From: Platanthera guangdongensis
Taxonomy: Eukaryota; Streptophyta; Magnoliopsida; Asparagales; Orchidaceae
Direction of reading: 5' to 3'
DNA length: 64,000 nucleotides
Assembly: GCA_039583875.1 (NCBI GenBank)
Contig: CM077162.1
Location: 169,775,220 to 169,839,219 of the forward strand
Below the pieces are notes generated by a model. That model was not told the origin of the DNA and did not search any database. It saw only the letters and a list, made by a program, of their open reading frames with translations. The translations under genes and the position numbers were made by a program. Shown piece after piece: positions 1 through 11,418 of this stretch (the first letter of the stretch is position 1; each line of letters begins with the position of its first letter).

Positions 1-1498
1 GGTATGGTAATGCTGGTTGGTACTCCATCGGTTGTACGTTCATCTCGCTTGGTCCTTCGCCGCTAGACTCCATTTTGGGTGCTTCTTTTGCAGGCCTTGG
101 GTCTTGTAACTCATTTCCGCTTCTCAATTGAACGGCTTTTGCATGCTCCCTTGGATTTATCTCTGTATTCCCTGGAAGTGTTCCTTGCTGCCTTTCAGAA
201 ACCATCCTTGCAAGCTGACCAATCTGATTTTCCAAGTTCCGAATTGAACCCTCTTGATTCCGGAAGGCTACATCGGTAGTTTACATGAATTTGGTAAGCA
301 CATCTTCCAATGTAGGCTTCCTTGGTTCCAACTGTGGTTGTTGTCCAAACATGGGCTGCTTCCCTTGATTTCCTTGTCCTCCCCAAGAGAAATTGGGGTG
401 GTTTCGCCATCCAGGATTATATGTAGAGCTATATGGGTTGTTGGCCTGATTGAAAGGTGGCCTAATATTGTTACCCCTATAATCAACATGCTCTTGAACT
501 TGCGGTTCACATCCAGACATTCCAGTGCATGAAGGGTCCCATTGTTGAGGTGTCATGGAAGGTGATGCTAAGGCAAGGTTGTCCATCTTTTGGTGAAGTT
601 TCTCCACTTGAATTGCTAAGGCGGTAACGGCATCTACTTCATAAATTCCTACGGGCTTGCTAGGCTTTTGTCTTACTGTAGTCCATTGGTAATTGTTCAT
701 TGCCATGTCCTCTATCAACTACTGAGCCGCTTCAGGTGTCTTGTTGTTCAAAGTTCCTCCACTAGCTGCATCAATCATTTGTTTGGTGGCTGGATTTAGA
801 CCATTATAGAAGGTCTGAATCTGAAGCCATGAAGGTAGAGCATGGTGGGGACATCTCCTTAACAACTCCTTGAATCGTTCCCATGTGTCGTACAACGATT
901 CAGACTCCAATTGAATATATGTAGAGATGTCATTCCTTAACTTCGCAGTTTTCGCAGGTGGAAAATACTTCATCAGAAACTTCTCAACCATCATGTCCCA
1001 AGTTGTGATCGACTCTCTAGGTAAGGAATTCAACCACTGCTTCGCCTTATGCCTTAAAGAAAATGGAAACAATCTCAATCGAATGGCGTCGTTGGAAACA
1101 CCATTGATCTTAAATGTGTCACATATCTCTAAGAATCCGGCCAAGTGGGTGTTAGGATCCTCATCTTGCAAGCCATCATACTGGACATACTGTTGAACCA
1201 TTTGTATCACACTAGGCTTCAATTCAAAGTTATTGGTAGCTATCGGTGGTCTAACGATGCTCGACCCGGTTCCTTGGAGATTAGGTCTAGCAAAATCAGA
1301 CATGGTTTGCTCATTTTGGTTGGCCATGATATCTAAGTTTTCAAGATGATTCTCTCCTTGGTTTACTGTCTCCTCTTCTGATAGTCCGTTTGAAATATCT
1401 GTGGTATTAATTCCCACGTCTCTTAAGTTAGTGTTATGGAGTATTCGTTCTGGGTCAGGATGAAATGGTGCTAGTCCAGAATTTCTGCCCCTGGTCAT
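1..1498 (-). pseudogene. Athila-lineage gag polyprotein (partial, two nonsense codons)
   Basis: The frame starts at the ATG at 1496-1498 and reads through the window edge. Residues about 75-215 hold the retrotransposon gag core, with the pattern ending in a segment like WLNSLP, YFPPAKT and YDTWERFKELLRRCPHH, which packages element RNA into virus-like particles. It is followed by a Gln/Pro/Asn-rich stretch with repeated WDPS, GQGNQG and QPQLEPRKP-like text, then a coiled-coil-like SIRNLENQIGQLARM segment that precedes the protease in Athila elements. The frame is broken by a TAG at 719-721 and a TAA at 281-283, but sequence on both sides is still in the same frame, so the lesions look recent. 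As found here it cannot make full-length Gag. Confidence 0.85.
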
Positions 1499-1616
1499 AG
1501 ACTAACAGACTACAAAAAAAAATATTACGCAATATAATTATACTAATAATAATTTACAACTATAAAAATGAAAATTGGTAGATCAATAAAGATTAGGATT
1601 TCAAAATATTGAAAAC

Positions 1617-1636
1617 GATCCCCGGCAACGGCGCCA
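1617..1636 (-). promoter_or_regulatory. Primer-binding site (tRNA-Asp type)
   Basis: On the minus strand the bases read TGGCGCCGTTGCCGGGGATC. This is complementary to the 3' end of plant tRNA-Asp, the usual primer of Athila elements. It lies 6 bases inside the LTR end, as expected for minus-strand DNA priming. The 118 bases from here to the gag ATG are AT-rich leader with nothing else recognisable. Confidence 0.85.
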
Positions 1637-1642
1637 AAAACT

Positions 1643-3259
1643 TGATGATTTTTCTTGCTAACAAGTAATAACTTAATGCGATTTCATTCTACATTTTAAT
1701 ACAATTATGTAGATGGACTTAAACTAGATTGAATTAGCATTCACGCAAGTGCACCTATCAATTGTAATACATGAGAAATCTACATCTCGTGTCGTATTCC
1801 ACAGGGTCGTTTCAACTATTTGTACTCACCCTCCCTTTATTATCATACCTCCAAACAAAAGTGATATTTAAACTACATTAACCTAACTATGACCAATTGG
1901 ATAATTCAGTATTGGAGAAATAAAAACGATAAAAACATGAAGCTTTTAAATAATTACATGAATAATTTCATTTACTAGTTTAATTCTAAGCAATCATTAC
2001 ATGAAAATACTGTTAAATTTGTGCAATGTAAAGGTTAATTTTTCATCAAAATTCTCTCTCGAGCAATTCCAAATCTAAACCTAAGATAGTAAATTTTCTC
2101 TCGAACAATTCACAGCACTCAAGTTCGCATTAAGCAAAATACCTTTATTGCTACATAAATTCATGAATGTTATCGCTAAATTAACATGAATCCTTTTATT
2201 CGTGTTCTAATTTTCCAAACAAAATATCTCTCGATCATTAAGTTTGAATTACAAAGGGAATTATCATCACAATATGAACATACCAAAAGCATTGCAAAGA
2301 ACCAATTTCTCAATCTAGCCAATTGCAATTTGTGTAAAACAAATAAGTAATTCATAAGGAGGATTAAACTCTTTGTTTGATTGCATAAACACGAATAAAA
2401 TACTACAAATATAACATAAACAAGGTGATACATGATTACTAGAATGTTCAAAGGGAAATTCATGCAAATTAAAACATAAATTGAAGATGGATCATCAAGA
2501 GAAAGAAAGGATTCAAAGGGTTAATGATTAAATAAAGAATACATATGAATACCCTTCAATCCTCCTTGTCTTGAATGCTCCCCTTCGGCCTCCAGCAGTT
2601 CTCCAATCCAGAAATGATCCAAAAGTCCTAAACAAATTTTTCTACAGGAAATTTATAGCTCCCTTGCAAACAGGTCGGACACGGGGTCGCACACGGCCGT
2701 GTGGCAGGCCGTGTGGACGGTTCCTAGGCGGTTCCTGGGCGGTTCCCCACGAGAAGGCGTGTCTGGTCGTGGGCCGTGTCAGATGACACGGGTATGGACA
2801 CGGCCGTGTGGTGGGCCGTGTTCCCCAGACACGGGTTGGTCGGCAGCCGTGTGCAAAGATGACACGGGTATGCACACGGGTGTGTGCCATACCGTGTGGG
2901 TTCCAGCGTCTGCGCCAAATTCTTCAGCTCCAGGTGCATAGGACACGGGTAGGCACACGGCCGTGTGTCTGGCCGTGTGCACCAAATTTTTGTCCTGTCA
3001 TCAGCCATGTTGACTCCGTGAACTCCTCTGTTTGCTCCGAGACTTTTAGGTCCATTGGTTGGCATTACCTGCAATAGAAAAATGGTAGATTCAGTAAATA
3101 GTTTATTATAAGAACTGTCAAAGGCTTCTAAATACGCTCTTCTATCTATGATACGATAGTTTCTTTACTATTATCATGAAATCAACACAAAAGGGGCAGG
3201 AAATGGTAGACATGATTACAATTATGATAGTGAAAAGCCTATCATAATCGTACTCATCA
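1643..3259 (-). repeat. Athila-type 5' LTR
   Basis: About 1.6 kb, bounded by TGATGAGT (minus-strand start, at 3259) and ATCATCA (end, at 1643). The half near the gag side is AT-rich. The half near 2640-3000 is GC-rich with many copies of ACACGG/CCGTGT. Its partner LTR is not in the window, so LTR divergence cannot be judged. Confidence 0.8.
2670..2992. repeat. Cluster of CACGGCCGTG palindromes inside the LTR
   Basis: At least three full copies of ACACGGCCGTGTG (near 2693, 2798 and 2956) and many half-copies (ACACGGG, GGCCGTGT) are packed into about 320 bases of this LTR. The core is self-complementary, so transcripts could fold into repeated short hairpins. The cluster explains the spurious ORFs open on both strands here. 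Confidence 0.75.
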
Positions 3260-5090
3260 ATTATCAGGAAACACGTCAGGAAACTCGCGCACTACAGCAA
3301 TCTCCTCCACAAGCGGCAAACTAACAATGGTCGCCAACACTGAAACCAAACAGGCAAAGCATCCTGAATTCAAAAGCTTTCGAGCACTTACCGCGGAAAT
3401 GATCGGAGAATCTTGGCGCGAATAACCATAAACGCTCCTGCATTGACCGTCATCCATCTTGAAGTCCAAGCACCCGACCTTGCACTGGATTATTGCATCG
3501 TACTTTGATAGCCAATCCATGCCCAGGATTACATCAAAATCTTCCAAGTCTATAACCTTTAGATCCGCAACCACGAGAAAATCTCCCAACTGGACTGCAC
3601 AACCCTGAATTCCTTGATCTGACACCACGGAATCACCTGAGGGGAACTTGACACAGAACGGGTCGCCAACTGGATTGAGGGTCAAACGACGACGCTTTAT
3701 AAAAGATCTAGCCATGAATGAGTGGGTAGCACCAGAATAGAAAAGGACACGCGCCCAGCGGTTACTTACCTTAAACTTTCCTATAAGATTAAATATACGA
3801 CTAAGGGAAAAGAATGTTCACATTTAGATCATACCTAGAAAATAAAACTAGGTTAGGATCTAACCTGAAATAACTTGGGTCAACGTTTGAGCTTCATCCG
3901 CGGGCACCACGTTCAACTTGCCCTTCCCTTTGTCTAAGAGCTACGGTGGCGGCAAGGCCTGAAGTGGCACTGGCTGCAACGGGGGTTGAGCCTGCGGGCA
4001 ACGTGTCTTGACATGCCCCTTCCGCCCATATAGATAACAGGTCTTGTCCTTCCAGCAATGAGCTATATCATACCCCATCTTGTTGCAACGGGAACAAACT
4101 GATCTCTCTTTGGGAGCGCCCTGAATCACGTGCACTTGCTCTTGCTTTTGAGCTCCCAGTCTCTGGTAATATCTCTCGAACGGGTGGCCTGCCCGACCAC
4201 AAAAAAATGCACACTTCATTGCCTCTTTTCTTCCCAATAGTCCTGGATTCCTGTGATTCCTTACCTTTAACAGACTTCCTCTTATCCTTCCTCATCTGCT
4301 GACCACTGACCTTGGCATTGTCAATGGATTCCACCTTCAGAGCAGCCTCTACAACCTCAGAATAAGTCCCGGATCCGTAGGCATTGGTAAGCTGCTGGAT
4401 GTCATTCTGAAGACCACCCAGAAATCGCTTGACTCGGTTGGATTCTAAAGATACCAAGTCAGGAGCAAAGCGGCTCAGCTTACTGAACTCCACCTCCTAT
4501 TCACTAACAGTAAGTTGTCTCTGCTTCAAGTGAAGGAAATCATTCATCAACCAATCTTTTTCCACAGATGGCAAGAACTTCTTCAACAACAACTCCTTGA
4601 AGGACTCCCACGAGCATCCATCCTTCAAGCTTTCTTTCTCCCTCAACCACCAACTCTTGGACATGCCCTTGAGTTGATAAGCGACAACCATCACTCTCTG
4701 GTCCGCAGAGATACCAGAGTAGGTGAACATCTCCTCGATGGAAATCATCCAGTCATCTAATGTCATAAAATCTGCCTTGCCATCATACGTAGGGGGTCCT
4801 AACCTTTGAAAGTTCGAAATGAAAGTCATCTCTGGTGGCAACACCGCCGGGGGCACCATAGGAGCGGGGGGATTGGGAACAACTAGATCTACGGCGGGCT
4901 CTTGCGCCCTCTGCGGCTGACTTGCCATGACTGACAACAACGACTGAATCTGCGACTGCATCTCCAGCATCTGCCTCAACAGGGCCTCATTGCTCTATCA
5001 CAATCCCTCTATTACGGCCTCACTCTGGGCACCAGAAGATTCTCCCTCCGACTGGGGAGTAGTCCTCATCACCGGATACTTAGGTGGCAT
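3260..5090 (-). pseudogene. Tekay-like gag-protease polyprotein (degraded)
   Basis: The start is the ATG at 5088-5090 (MPPKYPVM...). The gag core follows (LGPPTYDGKADFM, WWLREKE, FLPSVEKDW) at about 4500-4830. The zinc-knuckle region (CSRCNKMGYDIAHC and CYLYGRKGHVKTRC) is at about 3985-4105. The retropepsin domain (ILGMDWLSKYDA) is at 3260-3760 and ends in FPDVFPDN before RT. Breaks are adjacent stop codons near 4995, a stop near 4495, a frame change near 4237, a TAG near 3940 and an interrupting 84-bp segment at 3781-3864. The catalytic motif, normally DSGATHSF, reads YSGATHSF, so the protease would be inactive even if expressed. Confidence 0.8.
3781..3864 (-). other. Candidate 84-bp spliceosomal intron in gag-protease
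   Basis: On the minus strand the segment begins CAG|GTTAGATCC and ends AATCTTATAG|GA. It is AT-rich and contains stop codons. Removing it joins LTQVIS and GKFKVSNRWARVLF in one frame, which is the expected continuous protein leading to the protease active site. The family normally has no intron here. An alternative is a small insertion that happens to have GT and AG ends. Confidence 0.5.
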
Positions 5091-5771
5091 TCTAAACAAA
5101 TATTAAACAATCTATCAACACCTAGCGTAACATGCTAGACTTACAACTTAGCTCAGACATAAAACCTTAGATACTTGCTCATACTGCTAGCTTGCTCTGG
5201 GATTTAAAATAAATGATGTCATGTCCTACTTAGGGGGAAACACCCTCATCCTTATGACTCTTGTGCCTATTATATGAGTGCATGAATGATTACATTTTTA
5301 TTTCAAATCATGTGTGTATATATGTCATCCTATAGATCTTTAACTTGGCACGTGTGCTTATGCAATGATATGATATGTATGCAGTATCATGCATTCTAAA
5401 GAAAACCCTTAATGCATGTATGAGCGGCGTACACATACAATGTTATGCATCACATACTACATAATATTATATGTAACGAAATAGATAAAACATGTTAATG
5501 GGCATCCATGTGATGGTGGTTATGCATCTCATACTACATAACCGTCACATGTCACCACATATGGTGGATCCATATACAAACACATATTATGCATCTCATA
5601 CTACATAATATGTCCCGTATACTTCTTTTGTTTTATGAGTGTAGTGTTCATGCTTCCATCAAGATTTACTGATGACATATTGGTGTGTGTATGCAATGAA
5701 TGACATGACGAGAGCTTTGCTTGAGGGCAAGTTGTTCGACCAACTTGCCAAATCAACTACGCCTCTTGCAG
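5091..5771 (-). other. Untranslated leader of the Tekay-like element
   Basis: AT-rich and non-coding. It contains three spaced copies of a TATGCATCTCATACTACATA-like block (near 5443, 5521 and 5588) joined by other repeated words, suggesting local duplication. No ORF of interest was seen. Confidence 0.55.
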
Positions 5772-5790
5772 AACCTGGCTCTGATACCAA
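5772..5790 (-). promoter_or_regulatory. Primer-binding site (initiator tRNA-Met type)
   Basis: The minus strand reads TGGTATCAGAGCCAGGTTC, complementary to the 3' end of plant initiator tRNA-Met. It lies 2 bases from the LTR end. The LTR terminal CA appears to have mutated to AA. Confidence 0.85.
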
Positions 5791-5792
5791 CT

Positions 5793-8700
5793 TTCACAAC
5801 CCACATTTTCGCCACAATGACGAAATATCAGAGTAAGGAAAAATGTGCGTCATGATGCCACGTCAGCAGGGGATAACTGCAGACGCTCAGGCAACACTCC
5901 GACTCAATACTAAAAATATGATTTAAATGTTTTATTGAAGAAGTTTATTTTAAGTTAGGCAATTAGCCGTATCCCTTGTCTTAGTGGCTCACGAGTCCAC
6001 CAAAATAAAAGTAGTTAAACGCAGCGAAAATACTCTAGTAAACAGGTTAGACATCCTACATGAGTCTAGCATCCCAAAAAAAACTCAAGGTATGCATTAC
6101 ACTAAATTTATAGTAATGATATCGAAGTAGTTTGTACGGTATTTAAATATAGTGATTTAGAGTTTTAAAACATGATGTGCATGATATAGTAATAATACTT
6201 GGTTTTATAGTTGAAAATACCTATAGGCATCCTAGCATAAATCCTTCCTAGAGAGCAAGAACTACTAACACAAAAGTAGACACTAGTAACTAGCCAAATA
6301 TCCAAGAACGACATTAAACAATTAGTAGGCGTCAAACACCTGACACGAACCCACTAAAAGTTCTCAAGTCTGAAGCATACTACAAAAGAATAAAAGCACC
6401 TCGCAACCTCGAGGCACCCTCAGCAAACCCAACAACAAAACTACTCAGTCGTACCACCGGCTACAGCCCTGAACCTGAGACATTCAAGAGAAGAATACCT
6501 CAGCAAGCCAAAAAAATAAGTGACAAAAGAATAGGTAAGCAAGTGAGTAAGTCAAACAAAGGACGGTGTACCAAACCCAACCAAAGGAGGAAGAATGCAA
6601 AAAAAACAGCAACAATTAGCCAAATAGTATAATTAGATAAAGGTTAGCCAATATAATAAGCTCTAAAGTAAAAAGAATGCACCAAGTGCGAAGGTGAACA
6701 AGTCTGGGCATAATCAGCAAAATTTAGCAAACTGTGGCATAAATCATAAGAAAACAACTGAGTACAATACAACTCGGAAGAGGGTGGATCATCAACACGT
6801 GGTATGACTGCGTTGCAGGCCAGAGAGGGCGACGACCTCAAGCGCCCTAAGCCCAACTCCGGATCCTCAACCGTCTCACAATCGGTATTGTGGTCCACAA
6901 ACATGGCCAAATCGGGCCAACCAGAACCCAACGGTCCAGGAAAGGAGAAACTAAGCATACCCCCACTGTGATGATCCACAGAAAGAAGGGGCCTCCCGGT
7001 TGGGTGGTATGCTAACCACAACCAACACTCATACCCCCAACATCACCATCTTAAAAATCGGCACAGCACCTAAGTATTACAACACTAAATCGAAGACCAT
7101 GACCTATAATCGACCTAAACTAAGCGCAACACATCCTACGCTCAACGGCATCGAAAAATTTACCCTAAGCGTAAGACTAAAAAGTTTTAACATCTTATAC
7201 TCTAAAAGAAACAGGAACATAAATATAATATGAAAGTCTTACCATAAGAACTTACGGAAAAGGAGAGGAAAGGAGCCACTTGCCTTGGCTTTACTAGAGA
7301 AAGCCTCCAAATCACACCTCATCGCAGATCGGGACTAAGGGAGATGAGAGAAGCTGAAATCTGAACAAGTGTGGATGAAATAGAAGTTAGGGACAAAAAA
7401 CCCTTACGAGAAATCTCAAGAAATGGGAAGAAAATTACCACGGTGACGTATATCTCGCCGAGAGCTTTTCAAATCTATGCTCGAATGAAGATTTCGAGCA
7501 CCGGAACTCCGTCGGCGGCGACCGGAAGATTCACGAAATCTCACGCTCCGCCATCGTCGTCCTCACGTTTCTTCAGTTCTGGTTCGGTTCAGTGAAGAAT
7601 GAGAAGAAGAAGTCATAAAGGAAGAGTGGGGCCGGTTCTAATTCTAAGTATACGTGTGTGTATATATATATATATATATAGGTATTTATAAAAAGTTTTG
7701 TCTAAAAACGGACTATTTACGAGCGGGTGCGCGGAAAATAAAAATAGAGATTGAAGATGGCTATAAATCAAAAAGTGGTCAACATGAACGTTGTAGATCT
7801 CGTCGGGACTAACAAATTTTATTTTATCCATTTTTTTTATTCGACACTGTTTTGACCCTCACAATGGCGCCCGAACGCAGACAGGAACGGACTACTCGAG
7901 TGGCAGCATGAACCACTCGAGTTCCAACATAATCTACTCAATTAGCAGCATACCACTCGAGTTCCAGCATGTAGTACTCGAGTAGTAGCATAATTTATTC
8001 GAGTAGCACCTCAACACTCGAGTTCCAGCATGCATTACTCGAGTAGCAGCATATTTTACTCGAGTAGCAGCTCAACACTCGAGTTCTAGCAGAAAAAATG
8101 AAATTAGGGGCTCAAAATTGCTTCAAATCGAAAAGTGGTCAACATGAAAGTTGTACATCTCCTCGAGACGAATAAATTTCATGTTAACTATTATTTTATA
8201 CGACGTGGTTTTGACCCTCAAAATGGCGCCCAAACACAGACAGGAACGGACTACTCGAGTGGCAGCATGAACCACTCGAGTTCCAATATAATCTACTCGA
8301 GTAGCAGCATAACACTTGAGTTCCAGCATGTAGTACTCGAGTAGTAGCATAATTTACCCGAGTAGCACCTCAACACTAGAGTTCCAGCATGTATTACTCG
8401 AGTAGCAGCATATTTTACTCAAGTAGCAGCTCAACACTCGAGTTCCAGCAGAAAAAATGAAATTAAGGGCTCAAAATTGCTTCAAATCGAAATGTGGTCA
8501 ACAAGGAAGTTGTATATCTCGTCGAGACGAACAAATTTCATGTTAACCATATTTTGATACGACTCCATTTTGACCATCAAAACGGCGCCCAAACGCAGAT
8601 AAAAATGGACTACTCGAGTGACAGCTTGAACCACTCGAGTTCCAACATAATCTACTCGAGTAGCAGCATGCCACTCGAGTTCCAGCATGCAGTACTCGAG

Positions 8701-9293
8701 TAGCAGCATAATTTACTCAAGTAGTACCTCAACACTCGAGTTCCAGCATGCATTACTCGAGTAGCAGCATATTTTACACGAGTAGCAGCTCAACACTCGA
8801 GTTCCAACAAAAAAAACGAAATTAGAGGCTCAAAATGACCACAAATCGAAAAGTGCTCATCATGAAAGATGTAGATCTCGTCGAGACAAACAAATTTTGT
8901 GTTAACCATTTTTTTATTTGACATCGTTTTGAGGATAAAAATGGCGTCCGAGCAAAATCTGAAACGGGCTATTCGAGAAGAACCATAGCTACTCGAGAAG
9001 ACTCAGAACGGAAGCCCAAACGCGCGCCGAATTAAACGAAACTCGCACCGAAGGCGAACACGGACGCTACGAATTTAACGGCGAAGTCAAAATCACAAAA
9101 CTTAACTTATCAACTCGAAAACTTTCAGTTTCGACGAAAATCCCAAAAATCTGGTCAATCAGACCTAACGAACGCGAAAACGCACTAACGGTGCAGTGCC
9201 GACAACATGATGTAAAAAGGGTAACGCTCTGACGTCATAAATATGACGATATCAAATCAAATAAAATCATCGAAAAAAATCGGGGGCGTTACA
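5793..9293 (-). repeat. Tekay-like 5' LTR (3.5 kb)
   Basis: The LTR starts TGTAACGCCCC at 9293 and ends at 5793 next to the PBS. It is long, as in Tekay/Retand-type elements. It holds a 359-bp tandem array (7745-8965), a (TA)n tract near 7659-7680, and a 125-codon minus-strand ORF (6644-7021). That ORF has no recognisable domain and may be a chance or LTR-resident reading frame. Confidence 0.8.
7745..8965. repeat. 359-bp tandem repeats rich in ACTCGAGT
   Basis: About three full units and a partial fourth, with matching points at 7862, 8220, 8579 and 8937. Each unit has a conserved part (AAGTGGTCAACATGAAAGTT) and a part built of about eight copies of a 14-20-base word around the palindrome ACTCGAGT with AGCAGCAT or TTCCAGCAT spacers. 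It is a two-level repeat: short palindromic words inside a longer tandem unit. Confidence 0.85.
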
Positions 9294-10594
9294 CCGCCGG
9301 AGTGGCGGTTTCCGGCGAACTCACAAGGTGTAAAATCCATGAAATTTCAGAAACTTTGCTCACCCAATCAGGCTCAATTGAGCATGATTTCTCTCCTAAA
9401 CGATCTAAAGATCTAGCCCACGAAGAGAGGAGTAAAGGAAGACCTTCAATAGTGCTTGCCGACGTGTTTGGTGGTGGTGCGCCATGGTCGCCGAGCTCCA
9501 AAAGCTTCCACCTCCCGATCTCTATCCTTGAGCAAAAGCAGCGATGTAAGGCCCTAAATCCACTGCTTATGATGCTCTGAAGATGATAAAGGGGTCAATT
9601 GAGGTAGGGGAAAGGGCATGGCTTCAAAGCCATTAATGGCCATAAAAACTCAACTTCGGCCATGGTAGATTCACTGCACCCAGCCATTGGAAATGGCTGG
9701 AAAGTCCCTTAATCTTCCCCTAACTGACCAGTGAGGAAGATTCCAGCAAGAAGAGAGGGCCCTTGGCCTTCCAAGCCATGAATGGTCTTCACTCCCTACT
9801 TTCTCTCTCTTCCATTAAAGGAGAAAATGGAGCTTTTCTCTCCTAGTCATCAAGGCCGATTTTGATGATTAATTCAGCCTAATGGCACCCCCACTAACTC
9901 ATATTATTCATGGAAATAAGGTTTTAGCCCAAGTGGATTGGGCTTGAGCTTAGGTTAGCCCATTTGAGCTTGTTTGACCTAGTATTAGGGCAGAGTTGAC
10001 CTTGGTCAACATCACCATTTGGGTTGACTCCAATGGGTCCTTGGTGACCCATTGGCCTCCCCTAAGGTCTAGGAAGGCTTGGGTAGGGTTGGTTGGGCAC
10101 CTTGGTGGTCACTTGATCCTTAGTTAGGGAACTTTGATCTTTTTAAGGTTAGGGTTGACTTGGGTCAACGTAGCCTCTTTGGTTAACACCAATGGGTCCT
10201 TGGTGACCCATTAGACTCCCTTAGGGCTTGGAAAGGTCTAGGTGTGGTCAATTGGGCATATTAGAGGACAATTGCCCTTAGTTAGGGCCCCTTGCCCAAT
10301 TTAGGGCTATGGTGGACTTGAGTCAATTTGACCACTTTGGGTTCACCCCAATGGATCCTTATGGCTCTAATGGACCCTCTAATGTGTTAGGGATGTTGTG
10401 ATGGGGTCATGTAGTCATGGTGATGCCCTATGGTCATACTAAACTATTGTTTAGAATTCTACTATTTGCAGACCATGGTGATTTCCAACTTCATGCCTAA
10501 GCTCACTTGGTCTTCTTGGGCTTACTAGGGTTTAGTCATGACCTAGTCATGACAAAAACACTTTTAGGGATCTAGTTGAAAATGAGATGTTACA
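9294..10594 (-). repeat. Older Tekay-type LTR fragment
   Basis: The right end reads TGTAACATCTCATTTTC on the minus strand, a typical Tekay-like LTR start, at 10594. The left side is cut by the insertion of the 3260-9293 element at 9293. Inside are three diverged copies of a roughly 160-bp unit (starting near 9991, 10151 and 10310) carrying GGTTGAC...GGTCAAC and CAATGGGTCCTTGGTGACCC. No coding sequence was seen. The LTR assignment rests on the terminus and composition only. Confidence 0.55.
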
Positions 10595-11035
10595 AGGCGA
10601 CAAAATGGGGAAATCCCTAGAGAGAGAAAGGCTGGAAGGGAGAAAACCACTGACCTACCAGACTAGGGCAGAGACAAAGGCACTTGGCAGGCCGTCTGTC
10701 GTCGTCAGACGCTAGATATCGCTGTCAGAGGAATCACAAGGGAGTCGCGGATGAAGGCTCGCTCTGTCTCGCTTGCGTCGACTACGCGGAAAGAGGCAAA
10801 AGTAGCGCTCTGGCGGGATTTCCCGAAAAATAGGATCCGGCGTGTGACCGTGCCCAAATGTGATTCCGCCCGTGATTCTACAGTTTGTACAAAATTCCTT
10901 TGATCACATCTCCTATTCTTGAGAATACTAATAAAAAATGCACTGAAGTGTGTATCCAGGTGCCAAAGAAATGAGCAAGGAGGCAGAGAAGCCCACAAAA
11001 TATTTCTTTAATTTTTCAGGGCAGTGTGGAGGATA
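10595..11035 (+). promoter_or_regulatory. Upstream region of the PEP-mutase-like gene
   Basis: About 440 bases between the old LTR and the TATA-like box. No ORF with support was found. The region is moderately GC-rich at 10680-10860, then AT-rich. It presumably holds the promoter, but no specific factor site can be claimed. Confidence 0.4.
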
Positions 11036-11045
11036 CTATATATTA
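11036..11045 (+). promoter_or_regulatory. TATA-box candidate
   Basis: The sequence CTATATATTA lies 52 bases before the ATG at 11097. This spacing allows a transcription start near 11065-11075 and a short 5' leader. Because of it, the ATG at 10950, which is upstream of the box, was not used as the start. Confidence 0.55.
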
Positions 11046-11096
11046 ATTGAACCGGTCGCTTTCTACCGTTTTTTTTGGCCTCCCTGCCGCTTCCCA

Positions 11097-11418
11097 ATGG
11101 GACTCTCTTCCCTTTGTCAACTTTGCCACGTTTCTTCCGTCAATTTCTGCGAGCCATTCTTTCCTCCAGTTTCCAACAATTCGAAAACTCATCAGCTAAC
11201 ATTGCACTCGGCATCGCTTCCAAAACTTTCTGCGACCGGCAGGAGATTCCAAGTGATGAATAGCAGGTACTCCGCTCCAGCAGTCGCCGGCGAAACGACG
11301 GCGCAGGCCCTCCGGCGTCTATTGGAGTCACCCGGGATTCATCAGGGCCCCGTATGCCACGATGCTCTCAGCGCTAAGCTCGTGGAGCGGGCCGGATTTC
11401 CGCTCTGCTTCATGGGCG
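11097..11418 (+). CDS. Exon 1, PEP-mutase-like gene
   Basis: This exon encodes the putative transit peptide and the first part of the barrel ([36 protein letters not shown]). It ends after the first base of a Gly codon at ATGGGCG|GTAGGT, a good donor. The codon is completed by GG from exon 2. Confidence 0.88.

Larger units (their letters stand above)
1..3259 (-). mobile_element. Athila-type Ty3 retrotransposon, 5' part (gag + 5' LTR)
   Basis: Reading on the minus strand, the order is 5' LTR (1643-3259), a primer-binding site matching tRNA-Asp, a short leader and the gag gene, which runs off the left edge of the window. The LTR begins TGATGAGT and ends ATCATCA. The PBS and the gag sequence fit the Athila lineage. 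The element lies inside the protease/RT junction of a Tekay-like element: the protease reading frame stops abruptly at 3260. A 5-bp target duplication would be ATTAT (3260-3264), but the other end is outside the window. Pol and any envelope-like gene would lie to the left and cannot be seen. Confidence 0.85.
3260..9293 (-). mobile_element. Tekay-like Ty3 chromovirus, 5' part with a 3.5-kb LTR
   Basis: The minus-strand order is a long 5' LTR (9293 down to 5793), an initiator-Met-type PBS, leader, gag and the start of protease/RT. The Athila element (1-3259) cuts it off at the point where RT would begin. The LTR starts TGTAACGCCCCCG, a start typical of Tekay/Del elements. The protein order and the FPDVFP motif just before RT also fit this group. 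The remainder of pol and the 3' LTR, if retained, are left of the window. The element is clearly old: gag has several stops and the protease active-site Asp is changed. Confidence 0.8.

Noticed and set aside
10950..11096. Upstream ATG at 10950 as start of the PEP-mutase-like protein
   Set aside because: It precedes the TATA-like box, and the extra 49 residues are not conserved in character. The ATG at 11097 gives a plausible transit peptide.
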